From Pseudomonadota bacterium (GTDB lineage: Bacteria; Chloroflexota; UBA5177), in the NCBI GenBank assembly GCA_021324655.1, contig JAJPIP010000020.1, forward strand, positions 1 to 55,061: a stretch of 55,061 bases of DNA. Direction: 5' to 3'. The translations under genes and the position numbers were made by a program. Below are positions 42,558 to 51,530 of this stretch, one piece after another (position 1 is the first letter of the stretch; each line of letters begins with the position of its first letter). The notes under the pieces are model-generated. The model did not search any database. It saw only the letters and a list, made by a program, of their open reading frames with translations, and had not been told where the DNA came from.

Positions 42558-43445
42558 ATGCAACAACATATCGAGGCGTTTCTCGAGGATCTCCAGCACC
42601 GGCGCGGCGCTTCGGACCACACGGTGATCAATTATCGCCTGGATCTCCAGCACGCCGCCGACTGGTTCGCGAGCCGTGAGCTCGCCGGCTGGCAGGAAGT
42701 GCAGCGGAGCGACATACGGGCCTGGGTCGCGTGGATGCACGGCGAGGGCTATGCCGCAACGAGTATCGGACGGAAGGCCTCCGCGCTGCGTGGGCTCTTT
42801 CGGTACCTCACGCGGCACGGCATCGTCACGTCCGATCCCATGCAGCTTATCTCCACGCCGCGGTCGCGGCGTACTCTCCCCAATGTCCTGTCCATCGTCG
42901 AGATGGAGAGGCTCCTTGAGGCACCTCGCGGCGACACGCCACTCGGCTTGCGTGACCGTGCGATGCTGGAAGTCATGTACGCGACCGGGTTGCGCGTGAG
43001 CGAGCTGTTGAGCCTGGATCTGGATGACCTCGATTGGACCGCGCGCCATATCCGGGTCATGGGGAAAGGTGATAAGGAGCGTCTGGTGCTGTTTGGCGAT
43101 CTCGCCGCCGATGCCGTGGAGGCGTACGTCCATGCCGGGCGGCCGTACCTCCTGCGCGGCCGCGTGTCCGACGCTCTCTTTCTCAGCCATCTGGGCCGCC
43201 GTCTCTGCGTGCGCGGGTTCCACAAGATGCTGCAACAGCACGTCGCCACCGCCGGGATCGAGCGGCATGTGACCCCCCATACCTTGCGCCACAGCTTCGC
43301 CACGCATCTTCTGGAGGGTGGGGCGGATTTGCGCTCCGTTCAGGAGCTCCTTGGTCATGCGAGGCTGAGCACGACCCAGGTGTACACCCACGTGTCTGAT
43401 GCCTACCTGCGCGAGATCTATGCGCGCGCCCATCCCAACGCCTGA
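42558..43445 (+). CDS. xerC: Tyrosine recombinase XerC/XerD
   Basis: A 295-residue site-specific recombinase for resolving chromosome dimers at dif. The N-terminal SAM-like core-binding domain covers residues 1-105. The catalytic set is complete: R146 (TGLRVSEL), K170 (GKGDKER), H241 and R244 (TPHTLRHSFATH), H267 (GHARL) and nucleophile Y276 (TQVYTHV). The position ahead of hslVU mirrors xerC (codV) in Bacillus, so xerC is the likelier name, but a single Xer may serve both roles. Its stop overlaps the hslV start (TGATG). Confidence 0.9.
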   Translation: MQQHIEAFLEDLQHRRGASDHTVINYRLDLQHAADWFASRELAGWQEVQRSDIRAWVAWMHGEGYAATSIGRKASALRGLFRYLTRHGIVTSDPMQLISTPRSRRTLPNVLSIVEMERLLEAPRGDTPLGLRDRAMLEVMYATGLRVSELLSLDLDDLDWTARHIRVMGKGDKERLVLFGDLAADAVEAYVHAGRPYLLRGRVSDALFLSHLGRRLCVRGFHKMLQQHVATAGIERHVTPHTLRHSFATHLLEGGADLRSVQELLGHARLSTTQVYTHVSDAYLREIYARAHPNA

Positions 43446-44002
43446 TGACGACGATTGTTGCCGTGCGGCGGGACGGACAGGTGGCCATGGCCGGTGACGG
43501 GCAGGTCACGTTGGGAGAAACTATCATGAAGCACTCCGCGGTCAAGCTTCGCCCTATGTACAACGGGCGGGTGCTGGCCGGCTTTGCGGGCTCGGTCGCT
43601 GATGCCCTGGCGCTGCTTGACCGCTTCGAGAATCATCTGGAGCGCGCCGGCGGACAGGTACGAAAGGCGGCCGTCGATCTCGCGAAGGAGTGGCGAACCG
43701 ACCGTTACCTGCGGCGGCTCGAAGCCCAACTCCTCCTGGCTGATCCCCAAACGCTGCTCCTCGTATCCGGCGAGGGTGAGGTCATCGAACCGGATGACAA
43801 CGTCCTGGCCGTCGGATCCGGCGGCACCTACGCTCTGTCGGCGGCGCAAGCGCTACTTCGCTTCACCACAATGGCTGCTCCCGATATTGCCCGGGAAGCG
43901 ATGAACATCGCTGCCTCAATCTGTGTCTATACGAACGACACCATCACACTCCATTGCGTCGACGGACGATCCGCCGCGCCGGAAGGGGAAAATAGTGACT
44001 GA
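43445..44002 (+). CDS. hslV: HslV (ClpQ) protease subunit
   Basis: A 185-residue proteasome-like peptidase that forms a double hexamer with HslU. After Met removal, the N-terminal nucleophile is Thr (MTTIVAVRRDGQVAMAGDGQVTLG). The KLRPMYNGRVLAGFAGSVADAL segment and VGSGGTYALSAAQAL are standard. Thr rather than Ser at position 2 is the usual type, unlike Bacillus ClpQ. It overlaps xerC by one base and hslU by eight bases, which implies coupled translation of the protease complex. Confidence 0.95.
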   Translation: MTTIVAVRRDGQVAMAGDGQVTLGETIMKHSAVKLRPMYNGRVLAGFAGSVADALALLDRFENHLERAGGQVRKAAVDLAKEWRTDRYLRRLEAQLLLADPQTLLLVSGEGEVIEPDDNVLAVGSGGTYALSAAQALLRFTTMAAPDIAREAMNIAASICVYTNDTITLHCVDGRSAAPEGENSD

Positions 44003-45338
44003 CCTGACTCCGCAAGAGATCGTGAAACAACTCGATCGCCACATCGTCGGACAGGTCGAGGCCAAGCGGGCGCTGGCTGTGGCCCTGAGGGAGAGAGAGC
44101 GCCGCAAGAAAGTCGATCCCGCGCTTCGCTCCGACATCGGGTCCAAGAATATCCTTCTCATCGGTCCAACCGGCGTCGGCAAGACGGAGTTGGCCAGGCG
44201 GCTCGCCCTGCTGGTAGATGCCCCCTTCCTCAAAACCGAGGCAACCAAGTTCACGGAGGTGGGCTACGTCGGGCGCGACGCGGAGTCAATCATCCGCGAC
44301 CTGACCGATGCCAGTGTGTCCATGGTGCACCTGGAGCGCGTCGAGCAGGTTCGAGAGGAGGCCGAGCGGCTGGCGACGGAGAGGATCCTGAACTACCTCC
44401 TGGGCGACGGCCGCGAGGAAACGGACGAGCAGACCCGCAACCGCGCGTATATGAAGCGGCGCCGGCGGACGCTCGAGAAGCGATTGTCCGAACATGAGCT
44501 GGAAGAGCGCGTCATCGAGATTGAGATGGATGCGGAGGAAGGCTACGGTCAGGTACTGGAATTTGCCTCGAGTAGCGGTGCCGACGAGATTCACGAGCAG
44601 TTTCAGGAATTTATGAGCGCCGTCGCGGCCTCGCGCAAGCGATCGCGGCGTCTCACGGTGCGCGAAGCCCGGCGTGTCCTGACGGAGCAGGAGGCCGCCA
44701 AACTCGTCGACTGGGAAGATGTTGTGGAGACGGCGATCGCGCGGGTCGAAGAGTCGGGTGTTGTCTTTCTGGATGAGATCGACAAGCTCGTCTCTCGTGG
44801 GAGCGACTTCGGTCCGGATGTCTCCGGCGAGGGCGTGCAGCGCGACCTACTCCCGATCGTCGAGGGATCGGGTGTCGGCACGCGCTACGGGCTGGTCAAG
44901 ACAGACCACGTTTTGTTCATCGGGGCGGGTGCTTTCAATCGCGCGCGCCCGTCCGACCTGATACCGGAGCTGCAGGGACGTTTTCCCATCCGCGTGACCG
45001 TGAAGGACCTGGACGAAGATGACTTCGTCCGCATCCTGACCGAGCCCGAGACGGCGCTCACGCGCCTCTACAGTGCGCTACTGGAGACAGAGGATGTGCA
45101 CCTTCACTTCACTGACGACGGGATTCGCGAACTGGCCTTCTACGCGGCCCGGTTGAACGCTGCCGCCGAGAACCTTGGGGCGCGCCGCCTGCATGGCGTC
45201 GTCGAGAAGGTACTGGAGGACGTCAGTTTTCGGGCCTCGGAGTTGAAGGGCGAGACAGTGGCGATTGACGCCGAGTACGTGCGCAGGCGCATGGCTGACG
45301 TCCCAATCTCCGACGAAGCCAGCAAGTACATTCTGTAA
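43995..45338 (+). CDS. hslU: HslU (ClpY) ATPase subunit
   Basis: A 447-residue AAA+ unfoldase that feeds HslV. It starts at a GTG (MTDLTPQEIVKQLDRHIVGQ) inside the end of hslV, with AAGGGGAA about six bases upstream. Walker A is GPTGVGKTE (K63), with the HslU-specific FTEVGYVGRDAESIIRDL pore loop (GYVG). The helical I domain covers about residues 110-230. Walker B is VVFLDEIDKL, and RFPIRVTVKDL plus the C-terminal tail ending ASKYIL complete it. That tail inserts into HslV. Length is normal. Confidence 0.95.
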   Translation: MTDLTPQEIVKQLDRHIVGQVEAKRALAVALRERERRKKVDPALRSDIGSKNILLIGPTGVGKTELARRLALLVDAPFLKTEATKFTEVGYVGRDAESIIRDLTDASVSMVHLERVEQVREEAERLATERILNYLLGDGREETDEQTRNRAYMKRRRRTLEKRLSEHELEERVIEIEMDAEEGYGQVLEFASSSGADEIHEQFQEFMSAVAASRKRSRRLTVREARRVLTEQEAAKLVDWEDVVETAIARVEESGVVFLDEIDKLVSRGSDFGPDVSGEGVQRDLLPIVEGSGVGTRYGLVKTDHVLFIGAGAFNRARPSDLIPELQGRFPIRVTVKDLDEDDFVRILTEPETALTRLYSALLETEDVHLHFTDDGIRELAFYAARLNAAAENLGARRLHGVVEKVLEDVSFRASELKGETVAIDAEYVRRRMADVPISDEASKYIL

Positions 45339-45450
45339 ACCGGACAATGGCCGTCGTGGCACGGCGCTGTGACCCCAGGTCTACAGGCCGCCGCTCCCCA
45401 TGGCATGCCTTTTGCGCGTGAACCTCCAGCACAGCAAGAAGGAGCACATC

Positions 45451-45693
45451 ATGGCCGACAGCAGCACGACGCACCAGTACAACATCGGTGATGCGGTGCT
45501 GGTCCATGTCTCGCCCGGGGTGGTCATCCCGGGAGTGATTCAAGACGAACAGAACGGGCAATTTACCGTCCGGCTCGCGCAGCCGTGGGCGGATGAGACC
45601 GGGAACAAGTCCGACACCACGACGGTGTCACCCGACAAGCTGGACCCGTCGATCGAGGAGGAGACAGGCGGAGAAACAGCGCTGCCCGGTTAG
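45451..45693 (+). CDS. Small acidic protein of unknown function upstream of rpsB
   Basis: An 80-residue protein (MADSSTTHQYNIGDAVLVHVSPG...) with a single possible SH3-like or Tudor-like beta core (IGDAVLVHVSPGVVIPGVIQDEQNGQFTVRLAQP) and an acidic end. No known family was recognised. GAAGGAG eight bases before the ATG supports translation. The preceding 112 bases after hslU hold no other gene. It lies just before the promoter and hairpin of rpsB. Confidence 0.6.
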   Translation: MADSSTTHQYNIGDAVLVHVSPGVVIPGVIQDEQNGQFTVRLAQPWADETGNKSDTTTVSPDKLDPSIEEETGGETALPG

Positions 45694-45702
45694 CCGCTCT
45701 GC

Positions 45703-45745
45703 TATAATTCCGCTGTAGAGGACCAGCGGGCGCCGCTGGTCTTTT
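45703..45745 (+). promoter_or_regulatory. rpsB promoter -10 followed by hairpin with T-run
   Basis: TATAAT (45703-45708) is followed at 45721-45741 by GACCAGCGG, loop GCG, CCGCTGGTC, and then TTTT (45742-45745). The 9-bp stem is perfect. The start site would be near 45715, six bases ahead of the stem, so the hairpin is at the very 5' end of the rpsB mRNA. It could also terminate the upstream small gene. Confidence 0.6.
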
Positions 45746-45848
45746 CTACGCCCATGACACACGCGACCCGATCGTGCGTTGTTGCCGACACTGCCCGGTT
45801 CCCGCACGAGATGACGGCGCGGAGGATATCAAACAAGGAGGTACACCC

Positions 45849-46880
45849 ATGGCAGTTGTTGGCATGAAGCAGCTCCTGGAAGCAGGAGTGCATTTCGGGC
45901 ACCAGACACGGCGCTGGAACCCGAAGATGAAGCCGTACATCTACACCGAGCGGAACGGCATTCACATCATCGACCTGCAGAAGACGGTCGGCCTGCTCGA
46001 GCAAGCGTACGACTACGTACGTGACATAACTCGCAACGGCGGCAAGGTTCTGTTCGTCGGCACGAAACGCCAGGCCCAGGAGGCGACGGCGGAAGAGGCG
46101 GCCCGCGCCGGACAGTTCTACGTCAACGTGCGCTGGCTGGGGGGTTTGCTCACAAACTTCCAGACGATCCAGCAGCGGCTGCGGCGGATGGAGGAGCTCG
46201 AGCAGATGCGGGATACCGGCCGCATGGCAGGCCTGACCAAGAAAGAGCAGCTCCAGCTGATGGACGAACTGGCGCGGCTCAATCGCCTGCTTGGCGGGAT
46301 CCGTGGCATGCGGCGCATGCCCGAGGCGCTCTTCATCATCGACACGAAGAAGGAACACATCGCGGTGCACGAGGCAAATCGGCTCGGCATTCCGATCGTG
46401 GCCCTGCTCGACACGAATTCCGATCCGGATGAGGTGAGCTTGCCCATTCCCGCGAACGACGACGCGATTCGGGCGGTACGCCTGCTGGCCGGCAAGATGG
46501 CCGACGCCGCACTGGAGGGCGCGCAGGAACGTGCCAGCACCATGGCGAAGGAGGAGGCCGAGGAAGGCTTCGAGCCGGAGTCGTACGAGGGCTACACGTT
46601 CGAACCCGAAGGCTATGAGGCGTCTCTCGAGGGCGACTCGGACGCCGACGAATCGGATAACGGACTTGGGGAGGACGAGGAGCCGCCGCTGGCCGCGTCC
46701 GGGGAGGAGCGGCAGCCGGACGAGGCGCTTGAAGTCGCCGAGATGGGAATTGGTGCTGTAGCGACTCCCGAGCTTGCCGCCGGACCGATCATCACTGACG
46801 TACCGGAGGCGGAGCAGGTGACGGTCGAGTCCGTCGCCGAGGCGCCGGCTCCTGCTGAGGCAGCCGCGGCAGAGGAATAG
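45849..46880 (+). CDS. rpsB: 30S ribosomal protein S2 with long acidic C-terminal extension
   Basis: A 343-residue S2. The core (about residues 1-228) has [68 protein letters not shown] and [15 protein letters not shown]2 proteins are commonly about 230-260 residues. Here about 110 more follow, rich in Glu, Ala and Pro, with two similar copies ([10 protein letters not shown] and [10 protein letters not shown]). AAGGAGGT precedes the ATG by seven bases. The frame is open upstream only as leader. It begins the rpsB-tsf-pyrH-frr operon. The leader from the -10 box is about 135 bases. Confidence 0.95.
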   Translation: MAVVGMKQLLEAGVHFGHQTRRWNPKMKPYIYTERNGIHIIDLQKTVGLLEQAYDYVRDITRNGGKVLFVGTKRQAQEATAEEAARAGQFYVNVRWLGGLLTNFQTIQQRLRRMEELEQMRDTGRMAGLTKKEQLQLMDELARLNRLLGGIRGMRRMPEALFIIDTKKEHIAVHEANRLGIPIVALLDTNSDPDEVSLPIPANDDAIRAVRLLAGKMADAALEGAQERASTMAKEEAEEGFEPESYEGYTFEPEGYEASLEGDSDADESDNGLGEDEEPPLAASGEERQPDEALEVAEMGIGAVATPELAAGPIITDVPEAEQVTVESVAEAPAPAEAAAAEE

Positions 46881-46886
46881 CATGGG

Positions 46887-46919
46887 GGGACGGCTCGATG
46901 AAACATTCCGAGCCGTCCC
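46887..46919 (+). other. Strong hairpin between rpsB and tsf without T-run
   Basis: GGGACGGCTCG (46887-46897) and CGAGCCGTCCC (46909-46919) give an 11-bp perfect stem with an 11-base loop. No T-run follows, so an intrinsic terminator is unlikely. Possible roles are RNA processing, mRNA stability or a partial attenuator that sets the S2 to EF-Ts ratio. Confidence 0.55.
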
Positions 46920-46940
46920 GCCGTATGTGAAGGAGAAGGG

Positions 46941-47537
46941 ATGACAGCGACCAGTTCACTCGAAGACATCAAACGTCTCCGCGAGGAGACCGGCGCCGGC
47001 GTCATGGAGGCCAAGAAGGCTTTGCAGGACGCGAACGGCAATTACGAGCAGGCGAAGAAGCTGCTCGAGCAGCGGATGGGGCAGAGCGTGGCGAAGCGAG
47101 CGGGCCGTGAGGCGTCCAACGGCATCGTGGATGCGTACATTCACGCCGGCGGACAGATTGGAGTGCTCGTCGAGCTCGACACCGAGACCGACTTCGTGGC
47201 GCGTACCGAACCGTTCAAGAACCTGGCCCACGAGATCGCCATGCAGATCGCGGCGACCGGTCCGAAGTATCTCTCGATTGAGGACTTTCCGCAGGCCGAC
47301 AAGGATGAGATGATCCAGCGCTTCAAGCAAGAGGCGGAAGCGGAGGGTAAGGGGCAGCGTGCCGAACAGATCGCCGAGGGCCGCTTCAAGAAGTACGCGC
47401 AAGGGGTGGTGCTGCTCGATCAGCCCTACATCCGTGACGACTCGAAGACCATACGTCAGTTGATCAACGACGTCGCTGCGTCGACCAAAGAAAACATCGT
47501 TCTGCGCCGCTTCTGCCGGTTCCAGGTCGGCGAGTAG
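46941..47537 (+). CDS. tsf: Elongation factor Ts
   Basis: A 198-residue EF-Ts, the guanine nucleotide exchange factor for EF-Tu. The N-terminal UBA-like domain (DIKRLREETGAGVMEAKKALQDANGNYEQAKKLL) is followed by the core with ELDTETDFVARTEPFKNLAHEIAMQIAA. At this length it is the short form with one dimerisation-type domain, as in Thermus, not the long form of Escherichia coli. AAGGAG precedes the ATG. pyrH follows with no gap. Confidence 0.96.
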   Translation: MTATSSLEDIKRLREETGAGVMEAKKALQDANGNYEQAKKLLEQRMGQSVAKRAGREASNGIVDAYIHAGGQIGVLVELDTETDFVARTEPFKNLAHEIAMQIAATGPKYLSIEDFPQADKDEMIQRFKQEAEAEGKGQRAEQIAEGRFKKYAQGVVLLDQPYIRDDSKTIRQLINDVAASTKENIVLRRFCRFQVGE

Positions 47538-48302
47538 ATGCAACAAACCGTCTCGTTTCCCAAACCCGCGTACCGGCGCGTTCTGCTCAAGCTCAGCGGT
47601 GAGGCGCTGCTGGGCCGGCAGGAGTTCGGTATCGACCCCGATGTCGTGGGTGAGATTGCGCGCGAGATCGTCGCCATTCACGGTTGGGGCGTGGAAGTCG
47701 CGGTTGTGGTGGGCGGCGGCAACATTTTCCGCGGTGCCGTCATGGCATCGCGGGGGATGGACCGTGCCACGGCCGACTACATGGGGATGCTTGGGACGGT
47801 GATCAACGGACTCGCCCTGCAGGACGCCATCGAGAAGCAGGGTGTGCAAACGCGGGTCATGAGCGGCATCGAGATGGACAAGGTCGCCGAACCCTATATC
47901 CGCCGACGCGCCGAGCGGCACCTGGAAAAGGGGCGCGTCGATCTGTTTGTCGCCGGTACCGGCGATCCCTACTTCACGACCGATACAGCGGCGGCCCTCC
48001 GCGCCGTCGAGCTGCACTGCGACGTGCTGCTCAAGGCGACGCAGGTCAACGGCGTCTACGAGTCGGACCCGCGGCACAATCCCGGTGCGCGGCGTTTCCG
48101 GAGCCTGGACTACATGGGAGCGCTGAACCGGGGACTCGAAGTCATGGATGCCACAGCAATCTCGCTGGTCAAAGACAACAATCTGCCGATCATCGTATTC
48201 AACCTCGCCCCCGGCAACATCGAGCGCGTCGTCCGCGGCGAGCCCATCGGCACGCTTATTTCGGGAGACGTCGGGGCGGTTCTGGATGGAGCGGACTCGT
48301 GA
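47538..48302 (+). CDS. pyrH: Uridylate kinase
   Basis: A 254-residue UMP kinase that makes UDP from UMP, linking to the pyrimidine pathway begun by pyrB. The amino acid kinase fold is clear: [44 protein letters not shown], then [20 protein letters not shown] and [12 protein letters not shown]. The ATG directly follows the tsf stop. frr starts inside its last codons (GTGA overlap). Length is normal. Confidence 0.96.
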   Translation: MQQTVSFPKPAYRRVLLKLSGEALLGRQEFGIDPDVVGEIAREIVAIHGWGVEVAVVVGGGNIFRGAVMASRGMDRATADYMGMLGTVINGLALQDAIEKQGVQTRVMSGIEMDKVAEPYIRRRAERHLEKGRVDLFVAGTGDPYFTTDTAAALRAVELHCDVLLKATQVNGVYESDPRHNPGARRFRSLDYMGALNRGLEVMDATAISLVKDNNLPIIVFNLAPGNIERVVRGEPIGTLISGDVGAVLDGADS

Positions 48303-48862
48303 ACTCAGAAGAGGAAATGCTGAACGACGCGCGTGCTCACATGGATAAGAGCCTCGACATTTTGCGCCGCGAGCTGTCCACGGTTCGCACCGGGCGGGCA
48401 AACCCGGCGCTGATCGAGCATATTCACGTCGACTACTACGGAGCGCCGACACCCCTCCTGCAGTTGGCTACCATATCGTCGCCGGAGCCGCGCCAGCTCA
48501 TCGTCCAGCCCTACGATCGCTCCGCGACCGGCAGTATCGAGAAGGCGATCCGCTCGTCGGACCTCGGCCTGAATCCGGCCAACGAAGGGACGTTGATTCG
48601 CATCGTCATTCCGCAGCTCACGGAGGAGAGGCGCCGCGATCTGGTCAAGGTCGTCCACAAGCGAACCGAGGAGGCCAAGGTGTCCATTCGCAACGTCCGC
48701 CGTGACGAGATGGACCGCCTGAAGAAGTTGCGGAAAGACAAGCAGATCTCGGAAGACGAGGCGAGCGTCGTCGAGGAAGCTCTGCAGAAGCTGACGGACC
48801 GCTATATCAAAGAGGCGGATACCATCGGCCAGGCCAAGGAGCAGGAGATGCTGGAAGTCTGA
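48299..48862 (+). CDS. frr: Ribosome recycling factor
   Basis: A 187-residue RRF that splits post-termination ribosomes with EF-G. The core [31 protein letters not shown] is typical, as are [29 protein letters not shown] and [11 protein letters not shown]. The C-terminal helix ends [17 protein letters not shown]. The GTG at 48299 overlaps the pyrH stop. An ATG at 48317 is a second possible start with a purine-rich GAAGAGGAA next to it; homologues fit either. uppS follows two bases after the stop. Confidence 0.95.
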   Translation: MNSEEEMLNDARAHMDKSLDILRRELSTVRTGRANPALIEHIHVDYYGAPTPLLQLATISSPEPRQLIVQPYDRSATGSIEKAIRSSDLGLNPANEGTLIRIVIPQLTEERRRDLVKVVHKRTEEAKVSIRNVRRDEMDRLKKLRKDKQISEDEASVVEEALQKLTDRYIKEADTIGQAKEQEMLEV

Positions 48863-48864
48863 CC

Positions 48865-49590
48865 ATGGTTGCCGAGTCTCCAGCCGCTACCGGACCGCGC
48901 GCGCAAATTGTCCCCGCCCATGTGGCCATCATCATGGACGGGAACGGACGCTGGGCGCAGCGCCGGCACCTGCCGAGACTGGCCGGGCACCGGGCCGGAG
49001 TTCGCAACATTCATCGGATCGTTCGCGCCTGCAGAGATCTCGACATCCCCATGCTCACCGTCTACGCCTTCTCCACGGAGAACTGGGGCCGGCCGGCCGG
49101 TGAGGTCAATGGACTGATGGCGATTTTTGCCGACGCCAGCGACCGCGAGACTCGTAACCTGCACGAAGCAGGCGTGCGGGTCCGTCACGTCGGCTCGATG
49201 GAGGGCGTGCCGGTGCATCTTCAGGATGCGATTCAGCGGGCCGTCGATCTGACGCGGCACAACACCCGGTTGACTCTGAACTTTGCCTTTAACTATGGAG
49301 GTCGTGCGGAGATCGTCCACGCGGTTCGCCGCATCGTGGCCGACGGGATTCCCCCGGAGCAGGTGGACGAAGATCTACTCAGCCACTATCTCTATACGTC
49401 GGAACTGCCGGACCCGGATCTTGTCATCCGCACGGCCGGCGAGATGCGCCTCTCGAATTTCCTGATCTGGCAGGCTGCCTACAGCGAGTATTACTCCACT
49501 CCTACGTTGTGGCCGGATTTCGGCGAGGAGGATCTGCACGCTGCAATCCAGTCGTACGCGTCGCGCCACCGGAAGTTCGGGAAGCTCTAG
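48865..49590 (+). CDS. uppS: Isoprenyl (undecaprenyl) diphosphate synthase
   Basis: A 241-residue cis-prenyltransferase that makes the C55 carrier lipid for peptidoglycan and glycans. The catalytic Asp is D25 in AIIMDGNGRWAQRR. LTVYAFSTENWGRPAGEV, LNFAFNYGGRAEIV and the end-region DLVIRTAGEMRLSNFLIWQAAYSEYY are the remaining family signatures. It follows frr by two bases and precedes cdsA, in the classic order frr-uppS-cdsA. Confidence 0.96.
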   Translation: MVAESPAATGPRAQIVPAHVAIIMDGNGRWAQRRHLPRLAGHRAGVRNIHRIVRACRDLDIPMLTVYAFSTENWGRPAGEVNGLMAIFADASDRETRNLHEAGVRVRHVGSMEGVPVHLQDAIQRAVDLTRHNTRLTLNFAFNYGGRAEIVHAVRRIVADGIPPEQVDEDLLSHYLYTSELPDPDLVIRTAGEMRLSNFLIWQAAYSEYYSTPTLWPDFGEEDLHAAIQSYASRHRKFGKL

Positions 49591-49627
49591 GGCCTCTCGC
49601 AACCTCATTGTCCGCATCGGGACCGCC

Positions 49628-50398
49628 GTGGTCGGCATCCCGCTGGTACTCGCTGCCGACTTCGCCGGTGGCTGGGCACTGGGAGCGCTCATCGCCGTGG
49701 TGGCGTCAGTGGCGGGCGTCGAGTTCTACGGCATTATGCGGAGTGCCGGCTATCGCCCCGCCTTCCTCCTCGGCGTCGCGTGCGTTATCGTGATCGCCGT
49801 CTTGCCGCTCAGCAATCCCTCACCGCAGAATGCCTGGATATTCATCCTCCTGGTGCTGCTCGCCCTGGGAGGATTGTGGTATCTCGCGCCGGGCGGTCAA
49901 ACGTCTGCCCTCGGCGGCTGGCTGGCCACCGTTGCCGGCCCCGTTTATGTCGGACTCCTGCTCGGACACCTGAGCCTGCTGCGCACCATCCCGGAGGGCG
50001 CCTGGTGGGTGCTCGTCGCTCTGGTCGTTACCTGGGCGTACGACACCGGCGCGTATGCCGCCGGGACACTGATCGGGCGACGTCCGTTCATGCAACACAT
50101 AAGCCCGCGAAAGACGCTGGAAGGTGTCGCCGGCGGGCTTATCCTTTCCTCACTGACAGGTCTCGTTGCCGTGCCGGCCGTTGGTCTGGGCGGTTGGCAG
50201 TCGGTCTTGCTGGGTTTGGCAGGAGGACTCGCCGCCCAAACCGGAGACCTATTCGAGTCCATGCTCAAGCGGCAGGCGGGCGTCAAGGACGCGGGCGCGA
50301 TCGTCCCGGGGCATGGCGGACTCCTGGACCGCATCGACGGCCTGCTCTTTGTCGGCGCGCTCACGTACTACGTCGCGGCCGCGACAGGCCATGCGTAG
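49628..50398 (+). CDS. cdsA: Phosphatidate cytidylyltransferase
   Basis: A 256-residue, polytopic membrane enzyme that makes CDP-diacylglycerol. The C-terminal CDP signature is complete: SMLKRQAGVKDAGAIVPGHGGLLDRIDGL. The listed start is a GTG (MVGIPLVLAADFAGG). The family pattern RI-x-TA-x-VGIPLV begins a few residues earlier (NLIVRIGTAVVG), yet no ATG, GTG or TTG is in frame between the uppS stop and that point. An ATT at 49607 is therefore conceivable. dxr overlaps its end by eight bases. Confidence 0.93.
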   Translation: MVGIPLVLAADFAGGWALGALIAVVASVAGVEFYGIMRSAGYRPAFLLGVACVIVIAVLPLSNPSPQNAWIFILLVLLALGGLWYLAPGGQTSALGGWLATVAGPVYVGLLLGHLSLLRTIPEGAWWVLVALVVTWAYDTGAYAAGTLIGRRPFMQHISPRKTLEGVAGGLILSSLTGLVAVPAVGLGGWQSVLLGLAGGLAAQTGDLFESMLKRQAGVKDAGAIVPGHGGLLDRIDGLLFVGALTYYVAAATGHA

Positions 50399-51530
50399 AC
50401 TGGCGATTCTCGGCAGTACCGGATCGATCGGCCGGCAGACGCTGGATGTAGTGCGGCTCTTTCCCGACCGACTCGAGGTCGTTGGACTGGCGGGAGGGCG
50501 GAACCACGACCTCCTCGCCGCACAGTATCGTGAGTTCCGGCCGCCGATGGTGGTCCGTGGGGATGCCGGGTCACAGTTGATCTCCGGGGCCCTGGCCGGC
50601 GAGGAAGGACTGGTGGCCCTGGCGACGGCGCCGGACGTGGATATCGTCGTCGTGGCCACAACGGGCACGGTCGCGCTCCGGCCGACCCTGTCGGCGCTTC
50701 GCTCCGGCAAGACAGTCGCGCTCGCCAACAAGGAGATTCTCGTGATGGCGGGAGCGCTGATTCGCCAGGCCGTTGATGAGGGCGGAGGCGTTTTGATTCC
50801 GATCGACAGCGAGCACAGCGCCATCTGGCAATGCCTTCAGGGAGAACCGCCCGGGTCGATCGCTCGCATAACGCTGACGGCAAGTGGAGGCGCGCTGCGC
50901 GACGTGCCGGTCACCCAACTTCGGGACATGGCCCCCGGTGAGGTCCTGCGGCATCCGACGTGGACGATGGGGCCCAAGGTGACCGTGGACTCCGCGAACC
51001 TCATGAATAAGGGGCTCGAGGTCATCGAGGCACACTGGCTCTTCGACGTCCCCATCGACAGGATCGGGGTTGTTTTGCACCGCCAGAGCATCGTGCACTC
51101 CTTCGTGACGTTCGACGACGGCTCGACAAAGGCGCAACTGGGGCTCCCCGATATGCGCCTGCCCATCCAATACGCCTTGAGTCATCCCGAGCGCTGGCCA
51201 AACGATCTGCCGGCGCTCGACCTTCCCACCATGGGCGACCTCACGTTTGACCGGATCGATCTCAACCGGTATCCGGCGTTGGCGCTTGCCGTGGCCGCCG
51301 GGCGGTCCGGCGGCTTGCTGCCCGCTGCCCTCGTGGCGTCCGACGACGTCGCCGTCGACGCCTTTCTCTCCGGCCGCATCGCGTTCGGGACCATCACCGA
51401 CATCGTGGCCCAGGTCGTGCAGCGTTGCCCCCATTGTCAGGTTCCGGACCTCATGGCTATACTTTCGGCAGAGCAATGGGCGCGCGCCGAGGCGGCGCGC
51501 CTGATCGCTAGACAAGAAGGTGCTGCTTGA
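50391..51530 (+). CDS. dxr: 1-deoxy-D-xylulose 5-phosphate reductoisomerase
   Basis: A 379-residue NADPH enzyme of the MEP isoprenoid pathway, which ultimately supplies the UppS substrates. The cofactor-binding start is RRLAILGSTGSIGRQTLDVV. The active-site segment is ALANKEILVMAGAL, then PIDSEHSAIWQCL (metal-binding Asp/Glu) and LTASGGALRD. MGPKVTVDSANLMNKGLEVIEAHWLF is also characteristic. The ATG at 50391 lies inside the end of cdsA. Length is normal. The M50 protease gene overlaps its stop as TTGA. Confidence 0.95.
   Translation: MRRLAILGSTGSIGRQTLDVVRLFPDRLEVVGLAGGRNHDLLAAQYREFRPPMVVRGDAGSQLISGALAGEEGLVALATAPDVDIVVVATTGTVALRPTLSALRSGKTVALANKEILVMAGALIRQAVDEGGGVLIPIDSEHSAIWQCLQGEPPGSIARITLTASGGALRDVPVTQLRDMAPGEVLRHPTWTMGPKVTVDSANLMNKGLEVIEAHWLFDVPIDRIGVVLHRQSIVHSFVTFDDGSTKAQLGLPDMRLPIQYALSHPERWPNDLPALDLPTMGDLTFDRIDLNRYPALALAVAAGRSGGLLPAALVASDDVAVDAFLSGRIAFGTITDIVAQVVQRCPHCQVPDLMAILSAEQWARAEAARLIARQEGAA

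Noticed and set aside
46956-48452. Open frame of 498 codons on the minus strand opposite tsf, pyrH and frr
   Set aside because: It spans three well-supported plus-strand genes and their junctions; its translation is low-complexity shadow sequence.
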